A DNA stretch of 64,000 nucleotides from Microcella flavibacter. Its GTDB lineage: Bacteria; Actinomycetota; Actinomycetes; Actinomycetales; Microbacteriaceae. Shown here piece by piece: positions 43,107 through 51,733 of this stretch. The notes beneath the pieces are model-generated. The model was not told the origin of the DNA. It saw nothing but the letters and a program-made list of their open reading frames with translations, and ran no database searches. Position numbers and translations under genes: made by a program. Every line of letters begins with the position of its first letter. Position 1 is the first letter of the stretch. The stretch lies in assembly GCF_012530535.1 (NCBI RefSeq), contig NZ_CP051299.1, positions 372,001-436,000 of the forward strand. Direction: 5' to 3'.

Positions 43107-45575
43107 ATGAGCTTCCTCCCCGACGACACCCTCGACGCCCCGGGCGGCTGGCCGACCGGCAGCGCCGCTCCGGCCCGACCCACCGCCGCGACCGCGGCCG
43201 CACGACCCGCCGCGCAGGCCGGTGCGGCAGCGCCCGGCGCCGCCCCGCAGGGCTCCGGCGACCGGCCCGATCCGCTGCTCGACGGGCTCAACCCGCAGCA
43301 GCGCGCCGCCGTCGAGTCGCGCGCGCAGGCCCTGCTCATCGTGGCCGGCGCCGGCTCGGGCAAGACGAGCGTGCTCACCCGCCGCATCGCGCGCATGCTG
43401 CGCGATCGCGAGCTGTGGCCCAGCCAGATCCTCGCGATCACCTTCACCAACAAGGCCGCGGGCGAGATGCGCGAGCGCGTCGGGCACCTCATCGGGCGCG
43501 ACGCCGCCGAGGGCATGTGGATCTCGACGTTCCACTCGGCCTGCGTGCGCATCCTGCGTCGCGAGGCGCAGCAGTTCGGCTTCACGCAGGCCTTCACCAT
43601 CTACGACTCCGCCGACTCGCGCGCGCTCATCAAGCGCATCGTGAAGGATCTGCAGGCCGACACCATGGGCCTCACCGTGAGCGCCGCCTCGGGGAGGATC
43701 TCGAAGCTCAAGAACGAGCTCGTCGACGTCGAGGGCTACAGCAGGCAGATCAACGCCAACGACCCGGCCGAGGTCATGTTCCTCGAGATCTTCCGCCGCT
43801 ACACGCACGAGCTCGCGCGGGCCAACGCCTTCGACTTCGACGACCTCATCGCGCAGACCGTCTACCTGTTCCGCGCGTTCCCGCAGGTGGCGGCGCTCTA
43901 CCAGCGCCGGTTCCGGCACGTGCTCGTCGACGAGTACCAGGACACCAACCACGCGCAGTACGCGCTCATCCGCGAGCTCACGCGGCCGGTCGACCCCGTG
44001 CACGTGCCCGCCGACACCCGCATCGAGACCGACGCGAGCGGGGGCATCCCCTCGGCCTCGCTCACCGTCGTCGGCGACTCCGACCAGTCGATCTACGCCT
44101 TCCGCGGCGCCGACATCCGCAACATCGTCGAGTTCGAGCGCGACTTCAGCAACGCCGAGGTGATCCTGCTCGAGCAGAACTACCGCTCGACCCAGACCAT
44201 CCTCGACGCGGCCAACGCCGTCATCGGCAACAACTTCGACCGCATCGCCAAGAACCTCTTCACCGAGGTGGGGGCCGGTGAGCTGATCGTCGGCTTCACC
44301 GGCTACAGCCAGCACGACGAGGCGCAGTTCGTCGCCGACGAGATCCAGAAGCTGCACGAGGCGGGCACGCCGTACAACCAGATCGCCGTCTTCTACCGCA
44401 CCAACGCCCAGACGCGCGCGCTGGAGGAGATCTTCATCCGCTCGGCGCTGCCCTACCGGGTGCTCGGCGGCACCAAGTTCTACGAGCGCGCCGAGATCAA
44501 GGACGTCATGGCATACCTCATCGCCGTGGCGAACCCGGCCGACGGCCTCGCGCTGCGCCGCATCCTCAACACCCCCAAGCGCGGCATCGGGCCGGCCACC
44601 GAGACGGCGCTCGCGAAGCACGCCGACGAGCTGGGCGGCGGCATGCGGGATGCCCTGCGCGACGCCGCGGCGCTGGGCACGGGCCCGAAGGTGACCGGGG
44701 CCATGCTCGAGCTCGCGCGCATCCTCGACGAGGCGACGGCCACGATCGACACGGCCGCGGTGCCCGACGTGCTCACGGGCATCCTCGAGAAGACGAAGTA
44801 CGTCGAGCTGCTGCGCGCCAGCCGCGACCCGCAGGACGAGGCGCGGGCCGAGAACGTCGAGGAGCTCGTCGCCGTGACGCGCGAGTTCCAGCGCAACAAC
44901 CCCGAGGGCCGTCTCATCGACTTCCTCACCGAGGTGGCGCTCGTCGCCGCGGCCGACGACCTCGACGACTCGAGCGGCACCGTCTCGCTCATGACCCTGC
45001 ACACCGCGAAGGGCCTCGAGTACGACGCCGTCTTCATCACCGGGGTGGAGGAGAACCTGCTGCCCCACCAGATGAGCGCGAGCGAGCCGGGCGGGCCCGC
45101 GGAGGAGCGCCGCCTGTTCTACGTCGGCATCACCCGCGCCCGCAAGCGCCTGCACCTCTCGCTCGCCATGACGCGCTCGACCTTCGGCGAGACCCAGGTC
45201 GCCGCCCCCAGCCGGTACCTGCAGGAGATCCCGACCGAGCTCATCGACTGGCGCGACTCCCCGGGCATGGGGATGCGCTCCAGCCCCGGCGCGCCGCGCG
45301 CCGTCGGCGGCGGCCGTCGCGAGGAGTTCGGCTACAAGACCTCGCTGCCGCCCGGCAAGCCGAAGACCGAGTGGGCCAACCGCGTCACCGCGACCGTGCG
45401 CGACAACGGCGACCTCACGCTCGTCGCCGGCGACCGCATCCGCCACGTCGACTTCGGCGAGGGCCGCGTCAGCGGCATCAGCGGGAACGGGCCTAAGAGC
45501 ATCGCCGAAGTGCAGTTCGACACGGCGGGGCGCAAGCGGCTGCTCATCAAGATCGCCCCCATTGAGAAGTTGTAG
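43107..45575 (+). CDS. pcrA: ATP-dependent DNA helicase PcrA/UvrD
   Basis: This 822-residue SF1 helicase has an Ala/Pro-rich N-terminus (1-55), the Q-motif GLNPQQRAAV, Walker A VAGAGSGKTSVLT near residues 78-90, motif Ia ITFTNKAAGEMRERV and Walker B VLVDEYQDTNHAQY. Motif III is VGDSDQSIYAFRGAD, and the later motifs are LMTLHTAKGLEYDAVF and VGITRARKRLHLS. A C-terminal tudor-like segment (RIRHVDFGEGRVSGI) is present. It acts in nucleotide excision repair and in clearing replication-transcription conflicts. Confidence 0.95.
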   Translation: MSFLPDDTLDAPGGWPTGSAAPARPTAATAAARPAAQAGAAAPGAAPQGSGDRPDPLLDGLNPQQRAAVESRAQALLIVAGAGSGKTSVLTRRIARMLRDRELWPSQILAITFTNKAAGEMRERVGHLIGRDAAEGMWISTFHSACVRILRREAQQFGFTQAFTIYDSADSRALIKRIVKDLQADTMGLTVSAASGRISKLKNELVDVEGYSRQINANDPAEVMFLEIFRRYTHELARANAFDFDDLIAQTVYLFRAFPQVAALYQRRFRHVLVDEYQDTNHAQYALIRELTRPVDPVHVPADTRIETDASGGIPSASLTVVGDSDQSIYAFRGADIRNIVEFERDFSNAEVILLEQNYRSTQTILDAANAVIGNNFDRIAKNLFTEVGAGELIVGFTGYSQHDEAQFVADEIQKLHEAGTPYNQIAVFYRTNAQTRALEEIFIRSALPYRVLGGTKFYERAEIKDVMAYLIAVANPADGLALRRILNTPKRGIGPATETALAKHADELGGGMRDALRDAAALGTGPKVTGAMLELARILDEATATIDTAAVPDVLTGILEKTKYVELLRASRDPQDEARAENVEELVAVTREFQRNNPEGRLIDFLTEVALVAAADDLDDSSGTVSLMTLHTAKGLEYDAVFITGVEENLLPHQMSASEPGGPAEERRLFYVGITRARKRLHLSLAMTRSTFGETQVAAPSRYLQEIPTELIDWRDSPGMGMRSSPGAPRAVGGGRREEFGYKTSLPPGKPKTEWANRVTATVRDNGDLTLVAGDRIRHVDFGEGRVSGISGNGPKSIAEVQFDTAGRKRLLIKIAPIEKL

Positions 45576-45750
45576 CCGGCTCTTCAAGCGTCTTCCTCTG
45601 CTCGACGCTCGTCCGCGTCGAACCTGATCGAGAAGCTCCGAACCCCTTCGCACGACCCGTGGATGCGGGGGAGCGCGCACGGCACTCGGCGCGACATGAT
45701 GGGATGACGCGGGACACAGCAACGCGCACCACCCCGAATGAGGAGCTGGC

Positions 45751-46083
45751 ATGGAAATCGCCGTCGTGCACCACCCGGAAGGCATCGCCGAGGTCCGGCT
45801 CGCGGGGCGGCTGAACATGGTCACGGCCGCGCGGGTGCGCGAGAGCATCCATGAGGCCATCATCGGCAACCACCCGCGGATCGCCGTCGAGATGTCGGGC
45901 GTCTCCTTCCTCGACTCCTCCGGGCTCGGCGCGCTCGTCTGGGCGTTCAAGGCGGCCCGGGAGGCCGGCGGCGGACTCGTGCTCATCGAGCCGACAGAGC
46001 AGGTGCAGCTCGTGCTCGAGCTCACCAACATGAGCTCCGTGCTCGCCTCGGCACCGTCCCTGGCGGAGGCGTACCCGTCGTGA
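45751..46083 (+). CDS. STAS-domain anti-sigma-factor antagonist (RsbV-like), copy 1
   Basis: This 110-residue single STAS domain has the phosphorylation motif FLDSSGLGAL, placing the likely target at Ser56. LNMVTAARVRESI and the C-terminal ELTNMSSVL are also typical of SpoIIAA/RsbV proteins. GAGGAG precedes the ATG. It overlaps the next gene by 4 bp. Unphosphorylated STAS proteins bind the partner kinase and free its other client. Here the client is not an adjacent sigma factor, and the cassette surrounds a glycosyltransferase. Confidence 0.92.
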   Translation: MEIAVVHHPEGIAEVRLAGRLNMVTAARVRESIHEAIIGNHPRIAVEMSGVSFLDSSGLGALVWAFKAAREAGGGLVLIEPTEQVQLVLELTNMSSVLASAPSLAEAYPS

Positions 46084-47711
46084 GCACTCTCGTGGCGCGC
46101 TCGAAGCGCTTCGCCACGCCCGCGGAGGATCTCGACTCGGTGCACGAGCTGCTGCAGGAGGCCTGGGCCGCCAGTCCCGAGCTCGACGACCGCGACCGCA
46201 TGTCGGTCGAGACGGCCGTCGCCGAGCTCGTGGCCAACGTCATCCAGCACGCCGGCGGCGGCGGCGATGTGGCGTTCACCCTCACGGTCATCGTCGAGGA
46301 CTCCCGCGTCGAGGTGACCGTCAGCGACTCGGGCGTGGAGGTCGACGTCGACCTCACGGGCAAGCGCGTGATGCCCGACCCGCTCGCGGAGTCCGGCCGA
46401 GGGCTTCCGCTCATGCAGCTGCTGCTCGACTCGGTCGAGTACCACCGCGTGGAGGAGATGAACCACTGGACGCTCATCCGCACGCGCGGCGAGCACGGGG
46501 GCGAGCATCCCGACGGCGCGGCCGTGCCGGTGAAACGGCAGCTCCCCTCCATCTCGATCAGCGGCGTCATCGATGAGATGGCCCGCCAGCGCGCGCTGGA
46601 CGAGCTCGGCATCGTCGACACCCCGCCCGAGGAGCGGTTCGACCGGGTCACCCGCCTCGCGCAGCAGCTGTTCGGCGTCGAGAGCGTCGCCATCAACATG
46701 ATCGACCGCGACCGCCAGTGGTCGAAGTCGATCGTCGGCCCGGCGGCGGCGGAGAAGCCGCGCGTCGACTCGGTCTGCACCGTCACCATCGAGTCGGACG
46801 AGACGCTCGTCGTGCCGGATCTCACGCTCGACCCGCGGTTCGCGCGCCTCGCCGACCCGAGCGTGCTGCAGTTCTACGCCGGGCATCCGCTCTACGCACC
46901 CGGGGGGGAGCGCATCGGCTCGTTCTGCATCTACGACTCGCACCCGCGCGCGTTCGGCGAAAAGGAGGCGGCGATGCTCAAGGACCTCGCCGCCTGGGTG
47001 CAGCAGGAGCTCTCGGTCAGCCAGGAGCTCAGCCGCGCCGCCGAGGTGCAGCAGGGCCTGCTGCCGCAGCAGCTGCTGAGCATGCCGGGGTGGGAGATCG
47101 CGGGCATGTGCCTGCCCGCGCGCGCCGTCGGCGGCGACTTCTACGACTGGTACCCGGTGGGCGAGGGCGCGGCCTTCACCCTCGCCGACACGATGGGCAA
47201 GGGCATCGGCTCGGCCATCATCGCCGCGACCGTGCGCGCGGTGCTGCGATCCTCGGCGCGCTTCGGCGACGTGCGCGGGGCCGTGGAGGCGGCCGCCGCG
47301 GCGCTCACGGCCGACCTCGACAGCGCGGGCCTCTTCGTCACGCTGTTCCACGGCCGCCTCGACATGGACACGGGCGAGATGACCTTCATCGACGCCGGCC
47401 ACGGCCTCACGATCGTCATGCGGGTCGACGGCTCGGTGGAGCGGCTGAAATCGACGTCGCCGCCCTTGGGCATCGATGCCGAGACCGAGTGGATGCCCCA
47501 GACGGTGACCCTCGAACCCGGCGAGACCCTCATCGCGATGAGCGACGGCGTGCTCGATCTCTACGACGGCTCGCTCACGTCTCTCGACAACGTGGCCGCC
47601 CTGGCGATGCTCGCCGGCAGCGCCGAGGAGATCGTGCAGGCCATGCGCACCCGCGCCCGGGGCGTCGCCCCCGACGATGTGACGGTGATGGTGATCCGCC
47701 GTGACGCGTGA
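46080..47711 (+). CDS. Fused anti-sigma-type kinase, GAF sensor and PP2C (SpoIIE-like) phosphatase
   Basis: This 543-residue protein has three domains. Residues 1-145 are an RsbW-like HATPase (N-box VETAVAELVANVIQHA, G1 VTVSDSGVEVDVD, G2 ESGRGLPLMQ). Residues 160-315 are a GAF domain (RALDELGIVDTPPEERFDRV, LVVPDLTLDPRF, GERIGSFCIYD). Residues 330-543 are a PP2C/SpoIIE phosphatase (AVGGDFYDWYP, LADTMGKGIGSA, FIDAGHG, AMSDGVLDL, PDDVTVMV) with the metal-binding aspartates present. Opposing activities for STAS phosphorylation thus sit in one polypeptide with a sensor between. No transmembrane helix is seen. GTG start coupled to the STAS gene. Confidence 0.92.
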   Translation: MSTLVARSKRFATPAEDLDSVHELLQEAWAASPELDDRDRMSVETAVAELVANVIQHAGGGGDVAFTLTVIVEDSRVEVTVSDSGVEVDVDLTGKRVMPDPLAESGRGLPLMQLLLDSVEYHRVEEMNHWTLIRTRGEHGGEHPDGAAVPVKRQLPSISISGVIDEMARQRALDELGIVDTPPEERFDRVTRLAQQLFGVESVAINMIDRDRQWSKSIVGPAAAEKPRVDSVCTVTIESDETLVVPDLTLDPRFARLADPSVLQFYAGHPLYAPGGERIGSFCIYDSHPRAFGEKEAAMLKDLAAWVQQELSVSQELSRAAEVQQGLLPQQLLSMPGWEIAGMCLPARAVGGDFYDWYPVGEGAAFTLADTMGKGIGSAIIAATVRAVLRSSARFGDVRGAVEAAAAALTADLDSAGLFVTLFHGRLDMDTGEMTFIDAGHGLTIVMRVDGSVERLKSTSPPLGIDAETEWMPQTVTLEPGETLIAMSDGVLDLYDGSLTSLDNVAALAMLAGSAEEIVQAMRTRARGVAPDDVTVMVIRRDA

Positions 47712-47723
47712 GCAGGCGCTCCC

Positions 47724-49595
47724 GTGTGGCGCTCCCGGCAGCGCCCGGCGCCGCCGGCGCCCCCGGCCGACGCCACGGTCGACGTCTTCATCACGACCTA
47801 CAACGAGCCGGAGGAGCTTGTGCGCGCGACGGCGATCGCGGCCCGGGCGATCCGGTACCCGCACGAGACGTACATCCTCGACGACGGCGCCCGGCCGACC
47901 GTGCGCGCGCTGGCCGATGAGGTCGGCGTCGGCTACATCACGCGCAGCGACGCCTGGGCGGGCAAGTCGCGGCACGCGAAGGCGGGCAACCTCAACAACG
48001 CGCTCATGCAGACCTCGGGGGAGTTCCTGCTCGTGCTCGACGCCGACCAGGTGCCGAGCCCCGAGACGCTCGACCGCACGCTCGGGTACTTCTCCGACCC
48101 GGCGGTCGCCCTCGTGCAGACTCCGCAGGTCTTCTCGAACGTCGCCGCGGGCGACCCACTCGGCAGTCAGGCGCCGCTGTTCTACGGCCCGATCCAGCAG
48201 GGCAAGGACGGCTGGAACGCCGCCTTCTTCTGCGGGTCGAACGCCGTGCTGCGCCGCGAGGCGCTCATGCAGCTCGGCATCGTGCGGTACGTCGTCGAGG
48301 TCGAGAAGGCCGTCCGGCGGGCCGTCGACGGCGCCATCCGCGTCGTCGTGCGCGCGCGCCGCAGCCGCCGCTCCCGCGATCCGCTCGTGCAGGATGCTCT
48401 CGCCGAGATCCTCGAGGCGCTCGAGCGCACCCGCGCCGACGTGCGCGGCGGGGCGGCGCTGGCGCACGCGACCTACGACCTGCAGGAGAAGGTGCGCGCA
48501 GCATCCCGCCGCCTCGTCGACAACGACATGAGCCTGATCGCGGACGACCTCGCGGCGATCGCCGCCCTCGACGAGGCGGCCGGGCTCGAGCAGGAAACGC
48601 CGTCGGTCGATGCGCCGGACGGCGGCATGCGCACGCTGCTGCTCGCGGGCATCGAGGAGAACGCGGCGATGCTGGCCTCGCGCGACCTCAGCCCCCTCGG
48701 CGCGCTCGCCGCGGTCGAGCGCCTGCTGCGCCTCATCGACGTCGATCGCGCGGACGAGGCGCAGCCGCTCATGCCGCTCGCCACCGTCTCCGTGACCGAG
48801 GACATGGCGACCTCGATGCGGCTGCACGGGCTCGGCTGGCGCAGCGTCTACCACCACGAGACCCTCGTGCTCGGTCTCGCCCCGGAGGACCTCGGCACCG
48901 CCCTGCGGCAGCGCCTGCGATGGGCTCAGGGCACCGTGCAGGTCATGCTGCGCGAGAGCCCGTGGACCCAGCGCGGCCTCACCCTGGCGCAGCGGCTCAT
49001 GTACTCGGCCACCATGTGGAGCTACCTCAGCGGCTTCGCGACGCTCGTCTTCATCGCCGCTCCCGCCGTCTTCCTGATCTTCGGCATCCTGCCGGTGAGC
49101 TCGACGGCCGCGGAGTTCTTCCTCCGCTTCCTGCCGTTCCTCATCCTCAGCCAACTCATGTTCCTGGTGGTCGGGCGCGGGATGTCCACCTGGCGGGGTC
49201 AGCAGTACAGCCTCGCCCTGTTCCCCGTCTGGATCACGGCGTGCTGGACCGCCGTCATGAACGTGTTCTTCGGCCGCCCGCTGGACTTCGTCGTGACCTC
49301 GAAGGAGCGTCAGCGGCTGCCGAACCCGCTGCTCGTCGTGCGGTGGCAGGTCGTCGCCTCGGTCGTGCTGCTGGTCGCGACCGTCGTCGGGGTCGTCCGA
49401 CTCGCCATGGGCGTCGGGGAGCCGCTCGGCACGGCCATCAACGTCGGCTGGGTCGTCTTCGACCTCGTCATGTTCTCCGTCCTCGTCTCCGCGGTCCGGT
49501 TCCGCGGCTACGAGGCGGCCCCGCAGTCCGAGAGTGCGCGGTTCGAGAGCGCGCAGTCCGAGAGCGCGCAGCCCGAGAAGAAGGAAGCATCATGA
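47724..49595 (+). CDS. Cellulose-synthase-like GT2 glycosyltransferase with large insert
   Basis: This 623-residue membrane GT2 has the processive-synthase signature: DDG at 53-55, DAD at 106-108, TED at 358-360 and QRLRW at 396-400. GNLNNAL and GSNAVLRREAL fit the BcsA-type active site. Between GSNAVLRREAL (ending 181) and TED lies a helical insert of about 165 residues absent from BcsA. C-terminal helices begin near 425. No N-terminal helices and no PilZ domain are seen. The tail has short Ser/Glu/Ala repeats. The GTG start is the first available after an in-frame stop shared with the phosphatase gene; the polymer made is unknown. Confidence 0.87.
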   Translation: MWRSRQRPAPPAPPADATVDVFITTYNEPEELVRATAIAARAIRYPHETYILDDGARPTVRALADEVGVGYITRSDAWAGKSRHAKAGNLNNALMQTSGEFLLVLDADQVPSPETLDRTLGYFSDPAVALVQTPQVFSNVAAGDPLGSQAPLFYGPIQQGKDGWNAAFFCGSNAVLRREALMQLGIVRYVVEVEKAVRRAVDGAIRVVVRARRSRRSRDPLVQDALAEILEALERTRADVRGGAALAHATYDLQEKVRAASRRLVDNDMSLIADDLAAIAALDEAAGLEQETPSVDAPDGGMRTLLLAGIEENAAMLASRDLSPLGALAAVERLLRLIDVDRADEAQPLMPLATVSVTEDMATSMRLHGLGWRSVYHHETLVLGLAPEDLGTALRQRLRWAQGTVQVMLRESPWTQRGLTLAQRLMYSATMWSYLSGFATLVFIAAPAVFLIFGILPVSSTAAEFFLRFLPFLILSQLMFLVVGRGMSTWRGQQYSLALFPVWITACWTAVMNVFFGRPLDFVVTSKERQRLPNPLLVVRWQVVASVVLLVATVVGVVRLAMGVGEPLGTAINVGWVVFDLVMFSVLVSAVRFRGYEAAPQSESARFESAQSESAQPEKKEAS

Positions 49596-49927
49596 ACCAG
49601 TCCACCGAGTTCCGCGCCGATGGGGTCGCCGTCATGCACCTGGACGGCCGGCTCAACATGGTGACCGCCGCGGCCTTCCGGGAGGAGGTCGCCGCGCTCG
49701 TCGCGGGCGGTCACGCGCGCATCGCGGTCGAGCTCACCCGCGTCGATTTCATGGACTCGTCCGGCCTGGGCGCGCTCGTCGGCGGGCTCAAGTCGACGCG
49801 CCAGGCGGGCGGCGACCTGCGCATCGTCGCCCCGAGCGAGCAGGTGCTCATGGTCATGAAGCTCACCAACCTCGAGCGGGTGCTCTCCCCGGTCTCGTCC
49901 GTCGACGAGGCCTTCCCGCGTGGCTGA
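49592..49927 (+). CDS. STAS-domain anti-sigma-factor antagonist, copy 2
   Basis: This 111-residue STAS protein has DSSG with the predicted phosphoserine at residue 56, the same position as in the first copy. The two share DGR/AGR-LNMVTAA and the C-terminal LTN segment. The ATG overlaps the GT2 stop (ATGA), and its end overlaps the following kinase gene by 8 bp. The pair at this end of the cassette mirrors the STAS-kinase pair at its start, suggesting a duplicated module. Confidence 0.92.
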   Translation: MNQSTEFRADGVAVMHLDGRLNMVTAAAFREEVAALVAGGHARIAVELTRVDFMDSSGLGALVGGLKSTRQAGGDLRIVAPSEQVLMVMKLTNLERVLSPVSSVDEAFPRG

Positions 49928-50360
49928 CGACCCGGTGCCGGCCGGCTCGCGGCACGAGTGGGCGCTCGCCGCCCCGCCGGACGACGTGAACACGGCGCTC
50001 GACTTCCTGCGCGGTATCTGGGCGGTCAACCCCTCGGTGCCGGCGGTGGACCGGGCCGCGGTCGAGACCGCGCTCGTCGAGCTCACGGGCAACGTCATCG
50101 AGCACGCGGCCGAGCGCACGCCGGATCTCGTCTGCCACATCGAGGTGATCGTCGACGCCGCCGCCGTGCGGGTCGACGTGCGGGATGCCGGGGGCGAGGT
50201 CGAGGTCGACTTCGCGGGCATCGCGATGCCCGGCGATACCGCCGAGTCGGGCCGGGGCATCCCGATGATCAGGGCGCTCGTCGACGAGTTCGCGTACGAG
50301 CGGCGGGATGCGGTGAACCACTGGCGCCTCGTGCGGCTGGTGGGCGCGACCCGCGCCTGA
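49920..50360 (+). CDS. Anti-sigma-type serine kinase (RsbW-like), stand-alone
   Basis: This 146-residue HATPase-c domain has the N-box VETALVELTGNVIEHA, G1 VDVRDAGGEVEVD and G2 ESGRGIPMIRALVDE, and ends VNHWRLVRLVG like the kinase part of the fused protein (MNHWTLIRTRG). It should phosphorylate one or both STAS proteins of the cassette. No sigma factor gene is next to it, so its usual client is missing. GTG start overlapping the STAS gene. A hairpin follows the stop. Confidence 0.9.
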   Translation: MADDPVPAGSRHEWALAAPPDDVNTALDFLRGIWAVNPSVPAVDRAAVETALVELTGNVIEHAAERTPDLVCHIEVIVDAAAVRVDVRDAGGEVEVDFAGIAMPGDTAESGRGIPMIRALVDEFAYERRDAVNHWRLVRLVGATRA

Positions 50361-50399
50361 CCGGCCGGCCGGATCGGTCGGGCGGCCGGGCCGCCGGTC
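50359..50399 (+). terminator. Hairpin ending the STAS-GT2 cassette
   Basis: A 7-bp GACCGGC/GCCGGTC stem (50359-50365 with 50393-50399) with further internal GC pairing starts at the kinase stop codon. It probably separates the cassette from sucCD. Confidence 0.5.
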
Positions 50400-50477
50400 G
50401 CACGAGCGCCGCCGCCCGTCGCGGGCGTGCGCTCGACCGCGACCCGACGGGAGTACCCTGGTCGCGGTCGTGAATAT

Positions 50478-50489
50478 CTCGACGTCGAG
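50478..50489. promoter_or_regulatory. 12-bp palindrome upstream of sucC
   Basis: The perfect palindrome CTCGACGTCGAG lies 67 bp before sucC and just after a TACCCT that could be a -10 (50454-50459). It could be an operator, or it could be chance in GC-rich DNA. Confidence 0.25.
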
Positions 50490-50555
50490 CGATCTCGCCC
50501 GGCGCCGTGGCGGCCGAGTCCCCAGTACATCGCACGCGGATGGGAAGAGCAGAGC

Positions 50556-51719
50556 GTGGATCTTTTCGAGTACCAAGCCCGGGACATGTTCGAGAAGCAC
50601 GGTGTCCCCGTGCTCGCGGGCATCGTCGCCGACACCCCCGAGGAGGTGCGCGCGGCGGCTGAAAAGCTCGGCGGCGTCACCGTCGTCAAGGCGCAGGTCA
50701 AGGTCGGAGGCCGCGGCAAGGCCGGCGGCGTCAAGGTGGCCAAGACCCCCGCCGACGCGGAGGAGGCCGCGAAGGCCATCCTCGGCCTCGACATCAAGGG
50801 CCACGTCGTGCAGCGCGTCATGGTCGCCGCGGGCGCCGACATCGCCGAGGAGTTCTACTTCTCGGTGCTGCTCGACCGCGCCAACCGCAACTACCTCGTG
50901 CTGTGCAGCTACGAGGGCGGCGTCGAGATCGAGCAGCTCGCCGAGGAGCGCCCCGACGCCCTCGCCCGCGTCGCGGTCGACCCGGGCCGCGGCATCGACC
51001 TGGAGAAGGCCCGCGAGATCGCCGTCGAGGCGAAGTTCCCGGCCGAGCTCGTCGACAAGGTCGCCCCCGTCTTCGTGACGCTCTACGAGGTCTTCACGGC
51101 CGAGGACGCGACGCTCGTCGAGGTCAACCCGCTCGTGCTCACCGGCGCCGGCGACATCATCGCCCTCGACGGCAAGGTCACGCTCGACGAGAACGCGGCC
51201 TTCCGTCAGCCCGGCCACGAGGCCCTCGAGGACGCGGCCGCGGCCGACCCGCTCGAGGCCAAGGCCAAGGAGCACGACCTCAACTACGTCAAGCTCGACG
51301 GCGAGGTCGGCATCATCGGCAATGGCGCCGGACTCGTCATGTCGACGCTCGACGTCGTCGCCTACGCGGGCGAGAAGCACGGCGGCGTCAAGCCCGCCAA
51401 CTTCCTCGACATCGGCGGCGGCGCCTCGGCCGAGGTCATGGCCGCCGGCCTCGACGTCATCCTCGGCGACGCGCAGGTCAAGAGCGTGTTCGTCAACGTC
51501 TTCGGCGGCATCACCGCGTGCGACGCCGTCGCGAACGGCATCGTCAAGGCCCTCGAGATGCTCGGCGACACCGCCACGAAGCCGCTGGTCGTGCGCCTCG
51601 ACGGCAACAACGTCGAGGAGGGGCGCCGCATCCTCGCGGAGGCCGCCCACCCGCTCGTCACCGTCGCGAGCTCCATGGACGAGGGCGCCGACAAGGCCGC
51701 CGAGCTGGCTTCGAAGTAA
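50556..51719 (+). CDS. sucC: Succinyl-CoA ligase (ADP-forming) beta subunit
   Basis: SucC (387 aa) is the nucleotide-binding subunit of the citric-acid-cycle enzyme that makes ATP or GTP from succinyl-CoA. It begins [20 protein letters not shown]. The ATP-grasp domain includes [18 protein letters not shown] and [11 protein letters not shown], and the C-terminal CoA-ligase domain includes [10 protein letters not shown] and [11 protein letters not shown]. The GTG start matches the family N-terminus. sucD follows after 14 bp. Confidence 0.96.
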   Translation: MDLFEYQARDMFEKHGVPVLAGIVADTPEEVRAAAEKLGGVTVVKAQVKVGGRGKAGGVKVAKTPADAEEAAKAILGLDIKGHVVQRVMVAAGADIAEEFYFSVLLDRANRNYLVLCSYEGGVEIEQLAEERPDALARVAVDPGRGIDLEKAREIAVEAKFPAELVDKVAPVFVTLYEVFTAEDATLVEVNPLVLTGAGDIIALDGKVTLDENAAFRQPGHEALEDAAAADPLEAKAKEHDLNYVKLDGEVGIIGNGAGLVMSTLDVVAYAGEKHGGVKPANFLDIGGGASAEVMAAGLDVILGDAQVKSVFVNVFGGITACDAVANGIVKALEMLGDTATKPLVVRLDGNNVEEGRRILAEAAHPLVTVASSMDEGADKAAELASK

Positions 51720-51733
51720 AGGACCGTAAGAGA

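Noticed and set aside
45576-45750. A SigB-type promoter before the partner-switch cassette
   Set aside because: I looked for GTTT-N14-17-GGGTAT-like patterns in the 175-bp gap and found none convincing; the region only shows a good ribosome binding site before the STAS gene.
42972-49154. A continuous 2060-codon open frame on the minus strand
   Set aside because: It lies opposite pcrA and the STAS-GT2 cassette, whose products are clearly recognisable on the plus strand. The translation is Arg/Asp/Glu/His/Val-rich without domains, the usual mirror of very high GC at third codon positions. Many other long antisense frames in the window are rejected for the same reason.
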